DNA of 64,000 bases from JANNYA01 sp031422315 (GTDB lineage: Bacteria; Pseudomonadota; Gammaproteobacteria; Xanthomonadales; SZUA-5), in the NCBI GenBank assembly GCA_031422315.1, contig JANOQN010000073.1, forward strand, positions 62,001 to 126,000. Direction: 5' to 3'. Made by a program: the position numbers and the translations under genes. Below are positions 15,401 to 24,477 of the stretch, piece after piece; the first letter of the stretch is position 1, and every line of letters begins with the position of its first letter. The notes beneath the pieces are model-generated. The model saw nothing but the letters and a program-made list of their open reading frames with translations. It was not told where the DNA came from and did not search any database.

Positions 15401-18123
15401 GCTTGAAACATGCCGCCGCCGTTGGTGATCGAGGCAAAATTACCGCCGCTGCCAATCGTATAGTTGCCCGCGAGTGGGCCGCTTACAAACAGCGTGCTGC
15501 TGATTTCATCATTTGCAGGAACGCCGTCACCGGCAAGTTCAGCCTTTGCAAAAATAGTGTAGTTGCCCGCCGTAGTAATCGTCGCCGGTGCAAAGGTAAC
15601 AGTTGCTTGAGCGCTGGAATTTAAACTAGCGATGACCGAAGTCTGGTTGTAAACCTCTACCGCGCCATTCAAGATGCGATAGCGAACCGTAACGTTGGTT
15701 TGATTTGCCGTGCCGACATTATTGAACGAAGCTTGCGGAGCAAAAGCAACATTGATTGCCCGCACGCCAGGGCCGGTTGGATCAACAAAAGCTTGCGCGC
15801 GCATATCGTTTGCGACCGGTGCAATGCCGTCAAATTCATCCGCGCCAATGTCATACAACGCATTGGCACCAGGGCGTGATTTGCCATCGAAATCGTCAGT
15901 AACGCCAGCTAGCGTTACGCCCGCGTTACGCGCCGGGGAAGCACTGGTCAAGTGTAAATCAGTGCTAGACACCAGCAGTGGATTGCTGGAAATACTAGCT
16001 GCATCTTGGCCGGTAGCGGCTTGCCAAGCTGCCAAGTTAGCTTGATCGACATTGTTGTAAAGGCCCAGTACACCGCCGGTGCCATCAACGAACATCTGGT
16101 TGTTGTTGGAGGTTAAACCCGCCGGGTTTGGCGCACTGCCACCCACGCGGTAGGCATAGTGCTTGCCTGTGCCCGCGCCATTGCTGCGCGCGTTATAAAA
16201 AATATTGTTTTGGAAGAAACGGGTGTTAAAGGTCTGCGAATTATTCATGGCAAAAGTATTGACCGAGCCGCCGACGCCTGCGCCTTGAATTAAAACCGTG
16301 TTGTTAAAAAAGCTATCGGTGCCAACGGATGCGGCGATGCCGTTAATGGAAGCGCCAAGCGTGATATCAGCACCAACAACATCTTGGCCTAAGCGGATCA
16401 TATTATTGCGATAAACACCTATGCCACCGTTAATGCCAATGCCGTTAACCGTGCCAAGCGCGGAAGCGGTGCTCAGCTGTCGAATATTGTTGCGCGCTAG
16501 CGTGCTCGGGCCGGTCGTGCCGGAGGTGAAGTGTAGGCCGACCACAACCGTTGCCAGTGTTGGATTTGAATTGCTCAGCTTCTCGATAATATTGCGCTCA
16601 ATTACATGGCCGACCGATGAGGTGCTAGTGGCAACTGCGCCGATTACCGAAGCGGTTGCGCTGGTACCCGTGCCGCCGGTCGCGCTTAGATTGCGAATCG
16701 TGTTTGCGCGCCAGTTGGCAATGGCATTGGAAGACGCGATGCCGATCACTTGCGCAGTTGATGAGCTAGTGGTGTTTAATATTGAGTTGCTCGTTGCGCC
16801 GCCAATCGTGTTGCCGAGCGCATTGGCGAAGACGGCTGTTCCGGTGTTAAAGCGCAGTCCGTAAACGATCATGCTCAAAGTAGTTGCGCTGGTTTGCGCG
16901 GTAATGCCGCTGATGGAATTATTATCGGCAGTCGCGTTATCGCCAGAGAAATTATAGATGCCATAAACATCGGTTGCCGCGGTAGTAGTTGAATTAAATG
17001 TCAACCCGCCAATAATGTTATTGCTGGAAGTGGTAGGTCCGTTGTTGATTAGAATCCCAAATATAGGACTGCTCGTGCTGGCGCCGACAAAGCTACCGCT
17101 GGTCAAACTTACGTTGGCGATCGTGTTATTGCTGACCACATTGGCGGCTCCAGGGCCGCTTGCGCTGATCGCACTCAACAAAATGCCGCCAAATTTGCCA
17201 GACGAGCCCGTCATCGTATAAGTACCGGTTTGCGCGTTGCTGCTATAGCCGATCGTATTACCGGTTACCGTCATGCCCTGGATACCACTGCCGATGGCGG
17301 AACTACTCAGCTCAATTGCGCGGTGATTGGAACCGGTGGTCCAGGTGCGCGTTGCGGTTTGGTAGAACCGGTTATTGCTAATCGTCCAGGTATTGCAACC
17401 TGCGCCAGCAAAAACACCTGCGCTTGTCACAGCGGGTTGGAAATAGTCAAAAACATTGTTGTTGCTAATTGTGATGTTGCTGTTGCCAACAGCGGTGTTG
17501 GTCGTTGTGCCGTTACAGTAAATGGCTTTGCTTGGCAAAGTAGTCGGACCGGAGGGTCCAATATTATTATTTGAAATGATGTTGCTATCGTTGCCGGTAG
17601 TGGCAACACCGTCCGTGGCAAAGTAAATATTGCCGCCATTTGTGGCGACTGCCATTGAGCCCGCACCTAAAATAGTCGCGTTGGTTATCGTGTTGTTGCT
17701 TGCGCCATTTACAAAGCGAATCGTTGATATTCCGCTCGTCGCAAGTGCGGCTTGATTATTGATCGTTAGCGAGTTACCCGCCGCATTTAGCCCATCAATC
17801 GTGACGTTGTCAGCACCGTTCAAATCAACCAATGCACCTGCGAAAACGCCATTCAAAGTGCGCGCGCCAACCGGCGTCATGACGATAGAGCTGTAGCTGG
17901 CGGCACCTGTGCCGCTGGCGTTTAAGATAGCCGATTGGTTATCGCTAACATCGGCGGTAATGCCAATGGTTACCGCGCCAACATGCGTGCCAGCGTTGAT
18001 GGCGTCAAATGCCAGCTGCAAGTTGGCATAGCTTGCAGTGCTGGGGTTAACCGTTACTTGCGCATAGCTTGCTTGCGAAATTGCGAGCGCGAGAATGGCC
18101 GAACACGTTTTCAGATGCTTCAC
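12457..18123 (-). CDS. Giant secreted beta-helix / Ig-like repeat protein with GFE C-terminus
   Basis: 1,888 residues with a signal peptide (cleavage probably after SQASYA, about residue 21) and AGGAA before the start. Two right-handed parallel beta-helix regions are each introduced by the same block (G-A-L-x-x-LNGADNVTIDG). They are rich in Asn-ladder strings such as NTIT and NNMI, and each is followed by a GADE-type element (DIGADEFDG, EIGADELL) that looks like a calcium or surface-anchor motif. About four Ig/cadherin-like repeats begin with NTAPV, and a final bacterial Ig domain (TYAGSAEHA) follows. The tail reads IFANGFEDP, the same GFE motif as the proteases in this window. Likely a cell-surface or released adhesin or polysaccharide-binding protein; exact role unknown. 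Confidence 0.85.
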   Translation of the reverse strand: MKHLKTCSAILALAISQASYAQVTVNPSTASYANLQLAFDAINAGTHVGAVTIGITADVSDNQSAILNASGTGAASYSSIVMTPVGARTLNGVFAGALVDLNGADNVTIDGLNAAGNSLTINNQAALATSGISTIRFVNGASNNTITNATILGAGSMAVATNGGNIYFATDGVATTGNDSNIISNNNIGPSGPTTLPSKAIYCNGTTTNTAVGNSNITISNNNVFDYFQPAVTSAGVFAGAGCNTWTISNNRFYQTATRTWTTGSNHRAIELSSSAIGSGIQGMTVTGNTIGYSSNAQTGTYTMTGSSGKFGGILLSAISASGPGAANVVSNNTIANVSLTSGSFVGASTSSPIFGILINNGPTTSSNNIIGGLTFNSTTTAATDVYGIYNFSGDNATADNNSISGITAQTSATTLSMIVYGLRFNTGTAVFANALGNTIGGATSNSILNTTSSSTAQVIGIASSNAIANWRANTIRNLSATGGTGTSATASVIGAVATSTSSVGHVIERNIIEKLSNSNPTLATVVVGLHFTSGTTGPSTLARNNIRQLSTASALGTVNGIGINGGIGVYRNNMIRLGQDVVGADITLGASINGIAASVGTDSFFNNTVLIQGAGVGGSVNTFAMNNSQTFNTRFFQNNIFYNARSNGAGTGKHYAYRVGGSAPNPAGLTSNNNQMFVDGTGGVLGLYNNVDQANLAAWQAATGQDAASISSNPLLVSSTDLHLTSASPARNAGVTLAGVTDDFDGKSRPGANALYDIGADEFDGIAPVANDMRAQAFVDPTGPGVRAINVAFAPQASFNNVGTANQTNVTVRYRILNGAVEVYNQTSVIASLNSSAQATVTFAPATITTAGNYTIFAKAELAGDGVPANDEISSTLFVSGPLAGNYTIGSGGNFASITNGGGMFQALNVLGASANVSFDIISDISNETGANALNQLPAGITVLIKPSGAARTVSGSSTGALIALNGADNVTIDGSLSAGTAADVVGGTASLRNLSISNLSASTSAGVILISSGTAGAQNNTVKNVNVIGADATTTLAGISAGGATVGATGADNDVLRVENCSVRKVVVGIFSSGTSGINPNLANVITKNDLTGAGADRVRRLGIFVSNQDAPIVSFNAVANLDTNEGNDAVGIGIGAQSFDSSSTSSGGVVGALVTRNLVSGVLSQSTIGFSAGGIAVAGGAGAANVISNNMISGISAPATPSDLVAGIFVAGVTGSNTRLLYNSISLNGSRGAVNGQNPSFGIAISGTDPTVELRNNAIVNNLTVDPAATGAAAAKSFAIGMAATTFVNLNANFNSYFSSGSQSAGFRTGSLGITGSDIATLAAWQTATADDANSLQLDPLFVSALDLHLQAASPALNLGTPLAGITVDIDGDARSATTPEIGADELLSNTAPVITPNAAGLTRQQGSLTSNGNIAVVSDAEQAAGTLTVTAPSVPLGLSVAGIANAAGIVTADVAATCTASLGANSVGLSVSDGSLTGAGNLTVNVTANTAPVQGSYANTAVTLVGGATVTPTAVPTDNGSIATVTAAAPGFTGTLGVNSAGVVTLSNAGPIGIFTVTVTATDNCGTSSSAGFTLSITSANGAPTLTPLALSRSVGSSGTAVAIGSTTDDSGNGLVTLSVNGGASATVNGVTVSNLLNSSGSLSADVVLSCSAINASFTLRATDVPGLFVEAPLNVTVTANTPPVLSYASSNAVFGQALSINPTSGPNDNGSVTNIAVQSAGTFTGTSSVNTAGVVSLGNARPVGSHSLTIRATDNCASSTDANLALIVALAQTSTVIAADTPDPSLVGQPVLVSYTVAVTAPGSGTPTGNVTISDGVNSCTASVGTGQCTIMLMTAGNRTLTATYAGSAEHATSASTDSHLVLADAIFANGFEDPINLQSSPQ

Positions 18124-18331
18124 GAATAATTCCTACATTGATTTCAGATGGGCAGCACGCCTCCCGCTCGATGCGAAATGCATCTCGAGCATTGCAGTAG
18201 CTGGGTTATTTTGATCTGTGAAAAGTGCGTTGATTGCAGCAGGTTTTGAGCTAAGACTCTAGCGCTCTAGCCGTCTAAAGCCATCATTATTGTGAATATT
18301 GCAATTCTTGCGTTTGCGTTAAGCGCGATCT

Positions 18332-19141
18332 TCAGCGGCTTTTACGGGCGGCATTCCAAGCCGCTAGAACCCTGGACAAGCGCCAAAATATTGGCTCGCG
18401 GCTAAAATTCTCACCCAACAATTGCGCGTGTTGTGCATCGTTCCAGCGCGTTGCGGCGCGAATATTGATAGCCAAAACCGTGCTGTTCAGCGCGGCGAGT
18501 TCGGGCGCAGAGATACGCGTCAATAACTTCGTTTGAGCAAGCAGCGCGCGCACCGCTTTTTGCAAATTGGCGGTCGCTGGGGCAATGAGTTGGCGTGATG
18601 GCAGTTGAAAATGCGCCGCTAGCATCAGCGGCATGACGCCAGGCCCATAACGCGCCGGTTTAAGCGCGTATCGCAGCTGCCAGAGCTGGCTCCAGCTAGC
18701 AATTGCGTGCGCATTGGCGGGAATAGCGGCGGCGTCAATATTGGGGCCGAGCAGCCATTTTGCCATCGGCTGACTCCATGCAAGATGCTGTGTCAGCTGC
18801 GCAGCGCAATCGACCGGCGTTGCCGCGTCTAGCCCGTCAATCAACGCGGAAACTACCTCAGGCAGCGCGGTGTAATCCGCTTGCCCAAGCTCGACCAACG
18901 TAACGGTGAGCGGATGCGTGGGCGCGCCTGCGAGCGTGCGATCAGATTCTTGCAGCCACCAGTCGAGCTTGATGCGGGCAATGCGCTCTTCGCTGAGGCC
19001 AAACGCAGCTTCAAATAGCTCACAGATCAGTACCGCGCTGGCCTGCCAGTGCGCGCGTCGATCAGGCTTGCAAAACATCATGCTGGTGACCAGCTCAGGC
19101 AATTGGGCCCAACGCTGTAGGTCAAAATTGGGTGGGTGCAT
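18332..19141 (-). CDS. Squalene/phytoene-synthase-like protein
   Basis: 269 residues, all-helical, no signal peptide. The segment ARIKLDWWLQESDRTLAG followed by HPLT matches the pattern RLQWWREEL...G-HP seen in the squalene/phytoene synthase superfamily. The aspartate-rich diphosphate sites expected of an active prenyl synthase are not obvious, so it may be a non-catalytic or divergent member. No carotenoid or hopanoid gene is adjacent. In related genomes such proteins are often annotated only as family members. Function uncertain. Confidence 0.55.
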   Translation of the reverse strand: MHPPNFDLQRWAQLPELVTSMMFCKPDRRAHWQASAVLICELFEAAFGLSEERIARIKLDWWLQESDRTLAGAPTHPLTVTLVELGQADYTALPEVVSALIDGLDAATPVDCAAQLTQHLAWSQPMAKWLLGPNIDAAAIPANAHAIASWSQLWQLRYALKPARYGPGVMPLMLAAHFQLPSRQLIAPATANLQKAVRALLAQTKLLTRISAPELAALNSTVLAINIRAATRWNDAQHAQLLGENFSREPIFWRLSRVLAAWNAARKSR

Positions 19142-19213
19142 AATTGATGTTGGCCTTAGAAATATTCAACAACAATATCAGTTTAAGAACATTGAACCAC
19201 CAGTAACGCCCTA

Positions 19214-19354
19214 TCGTCATCCCCGCGAAAGCGGGGACCCAGCACAGGTGTCAGCGTTCTCAACCATTTTCAAAACACCGCAATCCGCACATTTTTACAT
19301 CAAAGGTGCCTACAGTTCGGCGAACCTGGGTTCCCGCTTTCGCGGGAATGACGA
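19214..19354. repeat. REP/BIME-type palindromic repeat, copy 1
   Basis: Left arm CGTCATCCCCGCGAAAGCGG and right arm CCTGGGTTCCCGCTTTCGCG face each other, each with its own CCCGCG-AA-GCGGG hairpin, around a ~70-bp middle. The same paired unit recurs at 27782, 55566 and 63683. It lies between convergently unrelated genes, as is typical for such dispersed repeats. Confidence 0.85.
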
Positions 19355-19391
19355 TGAGGAAGCGAACGACGATAAGGCTTCCGTAAGATAC

Positions 19392-21566
19392 CTACTTCAA
19401 ACCGCGCCGTTTCAACAATCCATCCACCGTTGGCTCTTGGCCTCTGAAGTTTTTGTAGAGCGTCATGGCTTCGTCAGTGCCGCCTTTGGACAGCACAGCG
19501 GCGCGGAATTTGTCACCCCATTCGCGGCTAATGCCTGGGCCTTTCTCGCTGGCATATGCGAACGCATCTGCGGCTAATACTTCAGTCCACAAATACGCGT
19601 AGTAGCCAGCTGCATAGCCACCCGGCCACACATGACCAAAATAGGTGGTGCCGTACCGTGGACGTATGGGGCCAAAGCTGACGCCACGGCTTTTCAGGAC
19701 CTTATCTTCGAACGCTACAACATCGTCAACCTGCTTGATTTGCTCCAGGCTCATGGTGTGCCAGTCCATATCCAGCATTTGCGCTTGTAAAGCTTCTAAG
19801 CCTTCAAAGCCTTTATTCCAGCCTGCGGCTTTGCGGATTTTATCGAGCAGCGCCTGCGGCATTGCTTCACCGGTTTTGTAATGCTTGGCATAGTTAGCGA
19901 GTACTTTGCTATCGAGCGCCCAATCTTCCTGATACTGGCTCGGGAATTCGACGAAATCGCGCGGCGTGCTGGTGCCGCTAAGCGTTGGATACTTCACGTC
20001 AGAAAACAATCCGTGCACGCCGTGGCCGAACTCATGAAACATGGTCGACACTTCATCAAAGCTCAGCAAGGTCTGCTGGCCAGCGGGCGCTTTTTTGATG
20101 TTCATGACGTTCAACACGACCGGCTTTTGCCCGAGCAGCGTGGTTTGATCGACAAACGAATCCATCCAGGCACCGCCGCGCTTGGAATCCCGCGCAAAAT
20201 AATCCAGATAGATAACGCCGATCTGGGTACCGTCTTCCTCAGCCACGTCGAAGGTGCGCACTTCCGGGTGATACACCGGCAAATCCTTGCGTTCTTTTAT
20301 GGTGATGCCAAACTGTAAATTCATCGCGTAAAACATGCCGTTTTGCAGCACGTTTTCAAACTCAAAGTAAGGCTTGACGACGGACTCATCCAAGCCATAT
20401 TTCGCGCTACGCACTTTTTCCGAGTAGTACGACCAATCCCACGGCTCCAGGGTAAAGCTTTGGCCGTCCGCTTTGATTGCAGCTTGGATTTCGACGGCCT
20501 CAGCCTTGGCTTTCAATAACGTAGGCCCGGCAGTGTCCATCATGATTTTGTTTGCCACCGCCGGCGTTTTCGCCATTTGATTATCAAGCCCGTAATCAGC
20601 GTAGGTTTTAAAGCCCAAAAGCACAGCACGCTCAACGCGCAATGCTGCGATTTGTTTGATGAGCGCTTGGGTATCAAAGGCATTGCCACGTTTGCCACGA
20701 TTGACTGAAGCTTCATACAAGCGCTGGCGCGTCGGGCGATCTTTCAAATAGGCCAGTTGCGGTTGTAGCGTGAAGTTCGCCAGCGTAATGAGGTATTTAC
20801 CTTCCTGGCCTTTGGCTTTTGCGGCCTCAGCGGCGCCGGCAATTTCTTCCTCGCTCATGCCGTCTAACTGTTTGACGTCATCAACCAGCAGCGCGGAATC
20901 GAGCGTATCTTTTTGCACGTTCTGGGAAAACTGCGTGCCGAGCGATGACAGCGATGAATTAATTTCTGCAAGCCGAAGTTTTTCCGCATCACCTAGCTGC
21001 GCACCCGCGCGAACGAAATTGCGGTAATAGACTTCGACTAAGCGCTTGTCCTCACCGCTAAGCGAATCCTTGGCATCATAAATCGCCTGAATTCTTGCAA
21101 ATAGCTTGGGGTTTAACGAAATGCTGTCGTTATGGGCGGCTAATTTCGGCGCAAATTCACCCTGCAGTGCTTGAATCGCGTCGTTACTGGTGGATTCGGT
21201 CAGATTGAAAAATACCTTTGTCACACGGGTCAACATCAAGCCCGAGCGCTCCATCGCGACGATGGTGTTTTCAAAGCTGGGCGCTTCAGTGCTGTTAGCG
21301 ATCGCTTCGATCTCAACCATTTGCTGCGCCATGCCGTTCGTCATTGCTGGCGCGTAGTCGCTGTCCTTAATTTTGGAGAAATCCGGCGCTAATAACGCGA
21401 GCTTGCTGGCTTCAGCAAATGGATTGACGGCCGCCGTTACAGCTGGACTTACTATCGGTGCAGGATCGGCGACTGCGGCTTTATCGGTCATAGGTTCTTC
21501 AGAACAAGCAAAAAGGGTGGAGACAATAGCAATCGCCAAAAGGCGTTTGGTGAAACGAGGATTCAT
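19392..21566 (-). CDS. dcp: M3-family peptidyl-dipeptidase lipoprotein (Dcp-like)
   Basis: 724 residues. A lipobox (LFACSEEP, Cys at about 21) shows export and lipidation, so the enzyme acts at the cell envelope. The zinc site HEFGH is at 511-515, followed by the family residues GVHGLFSDV and the downstream glutamate in DFVEFPSQ. The C-terminus carries the conserved RYGTTYFGHVWPGGYAAGYY, typical of Dcp/oligopeptidase A proteins. It probably removes dipeptides from the C-terminus of peptides entering the periplasm. Single gene, with repeats on both sides. Confidence 0.93.
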   Translation of the reverse strand: MNPRFTKRLLAIAIVSTLFACSEEPMTDKAAVADPAPIVSPAVTAAVNPFAEASKLALLAPDFSKIKDSDYAPAMTNGMAQQMVEIEAIANSTEAPSFENTIVAMERSGLMLTRVTKVFFNLTESTSNDAIQALQGEFAPKLAAHNDSISLNPKLFARIQAIYDAKDSLSGEDKRLVEVYYRNFVRAGAQLGDAEKLRLAEINSSLSSLGTQFSQNVQKDTLDSALLVDDVKQLDGMSEEEIAGAAEAAKAKGQEGKYLITLANFTLQPQLAYLKDRPTRQRLYEASVNRGKRGNAFDTQALIKQIAALRVERAVLLGFKTYADYGLDNQMAKTPAVANKIMMDTAGPTLLKAKAEAVEIQAAIKADGQSFTLEPWDWSYYSEKVRSAKYGLDESVVKPYFEFENVLQNGMFYAMNLQFGITIKERKDLPVYHPEVRTFDVAEEDGTQIGVIYLDYFARDSKRGGAWMDSFVDQTTLLGQKPVVLNVMNIKKAPAGQQTLLSFDEVSTMFHEFGHGVHGLFSDVKYPTLSGTSTPRDFVEFPSQYQEDWALDSKVLANYAKHYKTGEAMPQALLDKIRKAAGWNKGFEGLEALQAQMLDMDWHTMSLEQIKQVDDVVAFEDKVLKSRGVSFGPIRPRYGTTYFGHVWPGGYAAGYYAYLWTEVLAADAFAYASEKGPGISREWGDKFRAAVLSKGGTDEAMTLYKNFRGQEPTVDGLLKRRGLK

Positions 21567-21687
21567 GGAGTGGCCTTTTAGGTAATGCGAGTCGATAGAG
21601 CAGAAATTAGCCGCGCATTCTGACCGTCGCGCACCGATTAACAGTTAAATCAACCTGATTGGCTTTAAGTTTTAAATTCGACCCAGG

Positions 21688-21900
21688 CTAAAAAGCTTAG
21701 CTGGTGACATCTCCCCTCTCCCATAAAAGGAGGCTAAAAAGCTTAGCTGGCGAAAGCTCCCCTCTCCCTTTATGGGAGAGGGGCTGGGGGAGAGGGTGCG
21801 TGCTCGCCTAATTTTGTGGAAATGCCCGGGAAAAACCCTCTCCCCAACCCCTCTCCCATAAAGGGAGAGGGACTAAAAAGCTTAGCTGGTGGAATTTCCC
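21688..21900. repeat. Nested palindromic repeat cluster with three CTAAAAAGCTTAGCTGG copies
   Basis: The 17-base unit CTAAAAAGCTTAGCTGG occurs at 21688, 21734 and 21873. Each is followed by a C/T-rich CCCCTCTCCC block. Between the second and third lies a large inverted repeat: CTCCCCTCTCCCTTTATGGG at 21757 onwards against the complement of CCTCTCCCATAAAGGGAGAG ending near 21871. It looks like a full MITE-like element with a solo end to its left. No gene lies in the remaining bases between the M3 peptidase and the next gene. Confidence 0.75.
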
Positions 21901-22078
21901 CTCTCTCAATCTCTCTATGAGGCGCTGTATGACGAAAAGCCAGAATCTGGTCTAGGCAAGCAAATAACCTGCGGCAAATTAACAAAATATTACACCTGTC
22001 TGACGCGTGCTTCAGCTTGTTCTTCGGAACAAAAACGCTCAGCATGCGCCGCGCATCAATTTCTGGGAGGAAAATCCA

Positions 22079-24049
22079 ATGCTCGCTATACGCCCAATCA
22101 CTCGCATCAAACTCACAACCGCTATCGCAGCGGCACTCGCGCTAAGTGCTTCACAATGTGTGTTTTCACAAAATCAAATTCAAGCGAGCGGTGAAGCAAT
22201 CTACGCCAAACAATTAGCCGGACCGCCCAGCGAATTCGCAGATTTGGCGCCTGCCAGCCCGATTGCAGCCGCCATCCATTCTAAAAGCGCACTGATTCCC
22301 ATCAGCCTAAGCGAAAACAGCGATGGCGAATTGAGCTGGCAAGGCGAACTACCGATTGAGCAGAGCAATGCACGCTTTATTTTGTTCAGCGGTGCGAATA
22401 GTGACTGGCAAGCCGAACTCGCCAAACCCGGCGCGCTGCGTGCATTTCCTGCCGCCAGCGTGGTCAGCGAACAGCGCGCTAGCTCGCTTGGCATCGAATC
22501 GGCGCAAGTTCCAGGCGAGATGTTCGCGCTCGAAAATGCTGAACTCGGCACATGGCAACTCAATGTCAAGGCTGCCAAAGGCGCTGCTAACTCTGGCTTT
22601 GTATTGATTGAAGGCAACCCGAGCACGCAATTAGTATCCTATCTATCAAGCCGCAATCAGTTCGTCGGTGACAGCATTACCATCAACGCATTGTTGAGCA
22701 CCGACAAACAGGGCGAGCTATCGATTGACAGCCAGCTTGAGTCAGGCCGCGTCCTATTGACCGCACCGAACGGGCAGCGCAGCGAACACAGCATGCGCGC
22801 ATCGATAAGCGGCGCAAGCTTTAGTTTCAAAGCGCGCATGCCAGGGCAATACTTGGCGCAGGTTTTGGTCAGCGGCAAAAATTCGAGTGGCAATACGCTG
22901 ATGCGCAGCGCTGAGCACATTATCGCCATTGCATCTGACAGCATTGATTTAAGCAGCGCGCAGGCGCAACTTTTAAACACTGCAGACGGCCGCTTGAACG
23001 CAGAAATTCCGGTGCAGAGCCGCGCAGGCAATTTTGCAACGCACTACCGCTCCTATGCGCAGGTTTGGGGTAAATCCGCTGATGGCTCCGACGTGGCGAT
23101 TGCTTGGATTGGCGGCATGGTGCCGGTAACGCAAAGCAAAGCCGGTGCAGCGATTAATTTGGCGCTAGATCCACGCTGGATTGCATTAGCAGGTGCCAGC
23201 GCGCCGTTTGAGCTGCGCGCGTTGCGATTGGAAGATCCGAACAGCTTTGTCAGCTTGGAAAGCCAAGATAAAGTCAGCCTACAAAGCAGCTCCGCAGCCA
23301 TTGATTTAAGCAAATCTGCCCGCGCGGTGGCAGTCGATGACAGCATGCGGATGGGCCCAGCGCCAGCACGGGGCGTACAAATGAAGGGCGTCGGCAGCCG
23401 CTTATTGTTGGTGCACGGCTATTGCTCAGGCGCGGTCTGGCCTGCTGGCAATTTCAGCAATGCATCAACATTTTTGGATGCCAATCAAAGCCGATCACAC
23501 GATCAATTTGCGCAGCGCATTAACACCTTCGGCAGCACTTGGAATTCGTATGGCATCGTGGCGCACAGCCAGGGCGGCGCGGCATCGCTACACTTGTACA
23601 ATTACTATTGGAGCGGCTTGGATAACGCCGGCGCAGGCCGGTTAATTCAATCCGTTGGCACGCCGTATCAAGGCACCAATCTGGCCGGTATTTTAGCGAC
23701 GCTCGGCAGCTGGTTTGGCGTGGGCTGCGGCTTCAATAACGATTTGACCTACAGCGGCGCAAGCGCATGGCTAGCAGGCATTCCGAATGCATCACGTGCG
23801 AAAGTGAACTATCACACCACTAGCTTTAAAAACACGAACTGGTGGACCAATGATTACTGCCAGTTTGCCACCGACTTAGTTCTGTCTGATCCTGAAGATG
23901 GCACCACCGAGCAGGCCAAAGGCCAGCTGCCAGGCGCTGTTAATCGCGGCCACGTGACCGGCCAGTGCCACACCGCCGGTATGCGCGATCCGGCGCAATA
24001 TCAAGATGGCAGCCGCAATGCCACCATGAATACCAACGCGGCCAGATAG
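22079..24049 (+). CDS. Secreted alpha/beta-hydrolase (lipase-like)
   Basis: 656 residues from the ATG preceded by GGGAGG 8 bases upstream; the longer open frame 72 bases earlier has no such site. A signal peptide ends near SQCVFSQ. Residues ~30-430 form a beta-rich domain that I do not recognise with confidence (a DUF4785-like region is possible). The C-terminal ~200 residues carry the hydrolase: oxyanion stretch LLLVHGYCSG and nucleophile elbow GIVAHSQGGAA, with a candidate His in the NRGHVTGQCH tail. Several cysteines cluster there. Substrate unknown; an extracellular lipase or esterase is the best guess. Confidence 0.75.
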   Translation: MLAIRPITRIKLTTAIAAALALSASQCVFSQNQIQASGEAIYAKQLAGPPSEFADLAPASPIAAAIHSKSALIPISLSENSDGELSWQGELPIEQSNARFILFSGANSDWQAELAKPGALRAFPAASVVSEQRASSLGIESAQVPGEMFALENAELGTWQLNVKAAKGAANSGFVLIEGNPSTQLVSYLSSRNQFVGDSITINALLSTDKQGELSIDSQLESGRVLLTAPNGQRSEHSMRASISGASFSFKARMPGQYLAQVLVSGKNSSGNTLMRSAEHIIAIASDSIDLSSAQAQLLNTADGRLNAEIPVQSRAGNFATHYRSYAQVWGKSADGSDVAIAWIGGMVPVTQSKAGAAINLALDPRWIALAGASAPFELRALRLEDPNSFVSLESQDKVSLQSSSAAIDLSKSARAVAVDDSMRMGPAPARGVQMKGVGSRLLLVHGYCSGAVWPAGNFSNASTFLDANQSRSHDQFAQRINTFGSTWNSYGIVAHSQGGAASLHLYNYYWSGLDNAGAGRLIQSVGTPYQGTNLAGILATLGSWFGVGCGFNNDLTYSGASAWLAGIPNASRAKVNYHTTSFKNTNWWTNDYCQFATDLVLSDPEDGTTEQAKGQLPGAVNRGHVTGQCHTAGMRDPAQYQDGSRNATMNTNAAR

Positions 24050-24052
24050 CGC

Positions 24053-24475
24053 TTGCAGGTACGAATCGCGCAAATCGCCGACATTACCGCCATGCACCGC
24101 GTGCGCATGGCGGTAACGGAAAACGTACTTTCTGATGCATCGCTAATCAGCCATGAAGATTATCAGCAGCATTTAGTTGAGCTAGGATGCGGCTGGGTCG
24201 TTGAAGAGAATCAAAAAATTCTTGGCTTTGCGATTGGCCGTTTGACCGATGCGAACATTTGGGCATTGTTCGTAGCGCCCGGGAGCGAAGGGCGTGGCAT
24301 TGGTGGGCAGCTGCACGATGTCATGATTTCACACATGTTTAGTGCGGGCCAAACGCAGCTATGGCTAAGCACTACACCCGGCACTCGCGCTGAGCGCTTT
24401 TATTCGCAACGCGGCTGGCAATATTGGCCGCCGCATCCAGCTGAAGAAGTTCGGATGATATTGCAGAAGACCTAG
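24053..24475 (+). CDS. GNAT-family N-acetyltransferase
   Basis: 140 residues. It starts at a TTG only 3 bases after the previous stop, and no later ATG would keep the first beta strand (VRIAQIADITAMHRVR), so coupled translation from TTG is likely. The acetyl-CoA pyrophosphate-binding loop is EGRGIGGQL, and the C-terminal FYSQRGWQY is typical of the fold. Transfers acetyl from acetyl-CoA to an unknown amine. It is close to the arginine genes, but nothing in the sequence marks it as an N-acetylglutamate synthase. Confidence 0.8.
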   Translation: MQVRIAQIADITAMHRVRMAVTENVLSDASLISHEDYQQHLVELGCGWVVEENQKILGFAIGRLTDANIWALFVAPGSEGRGIGGQLHDVMISHMFSAGQTQLWLSTTPGTRAERFYSQRGWQYWPPHPAEEVRMILQKT

Positions 24476-24477
24476 CG

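Noticed and set aside
13067..15406. Long open frames on the plus strand (up to 314 codons) opposite the giant beta-helix gene
   Set aside because: They mirror the low-complexity Gly/Ala/Thr/Asn repeat coding of the minus-strand gene, have no ribosome sites or recognisable domains, and occur as several consecutive frames along the same gene.
24053..24475. GNAT protein near argR as the missing N-acetylglutamate synthase
   Set aside because: It is a generic 140-residue GNAT, coupled to a secreted hydrolase gene rather than to the arginine genes, and has no glutamate-site signature that I can point to.
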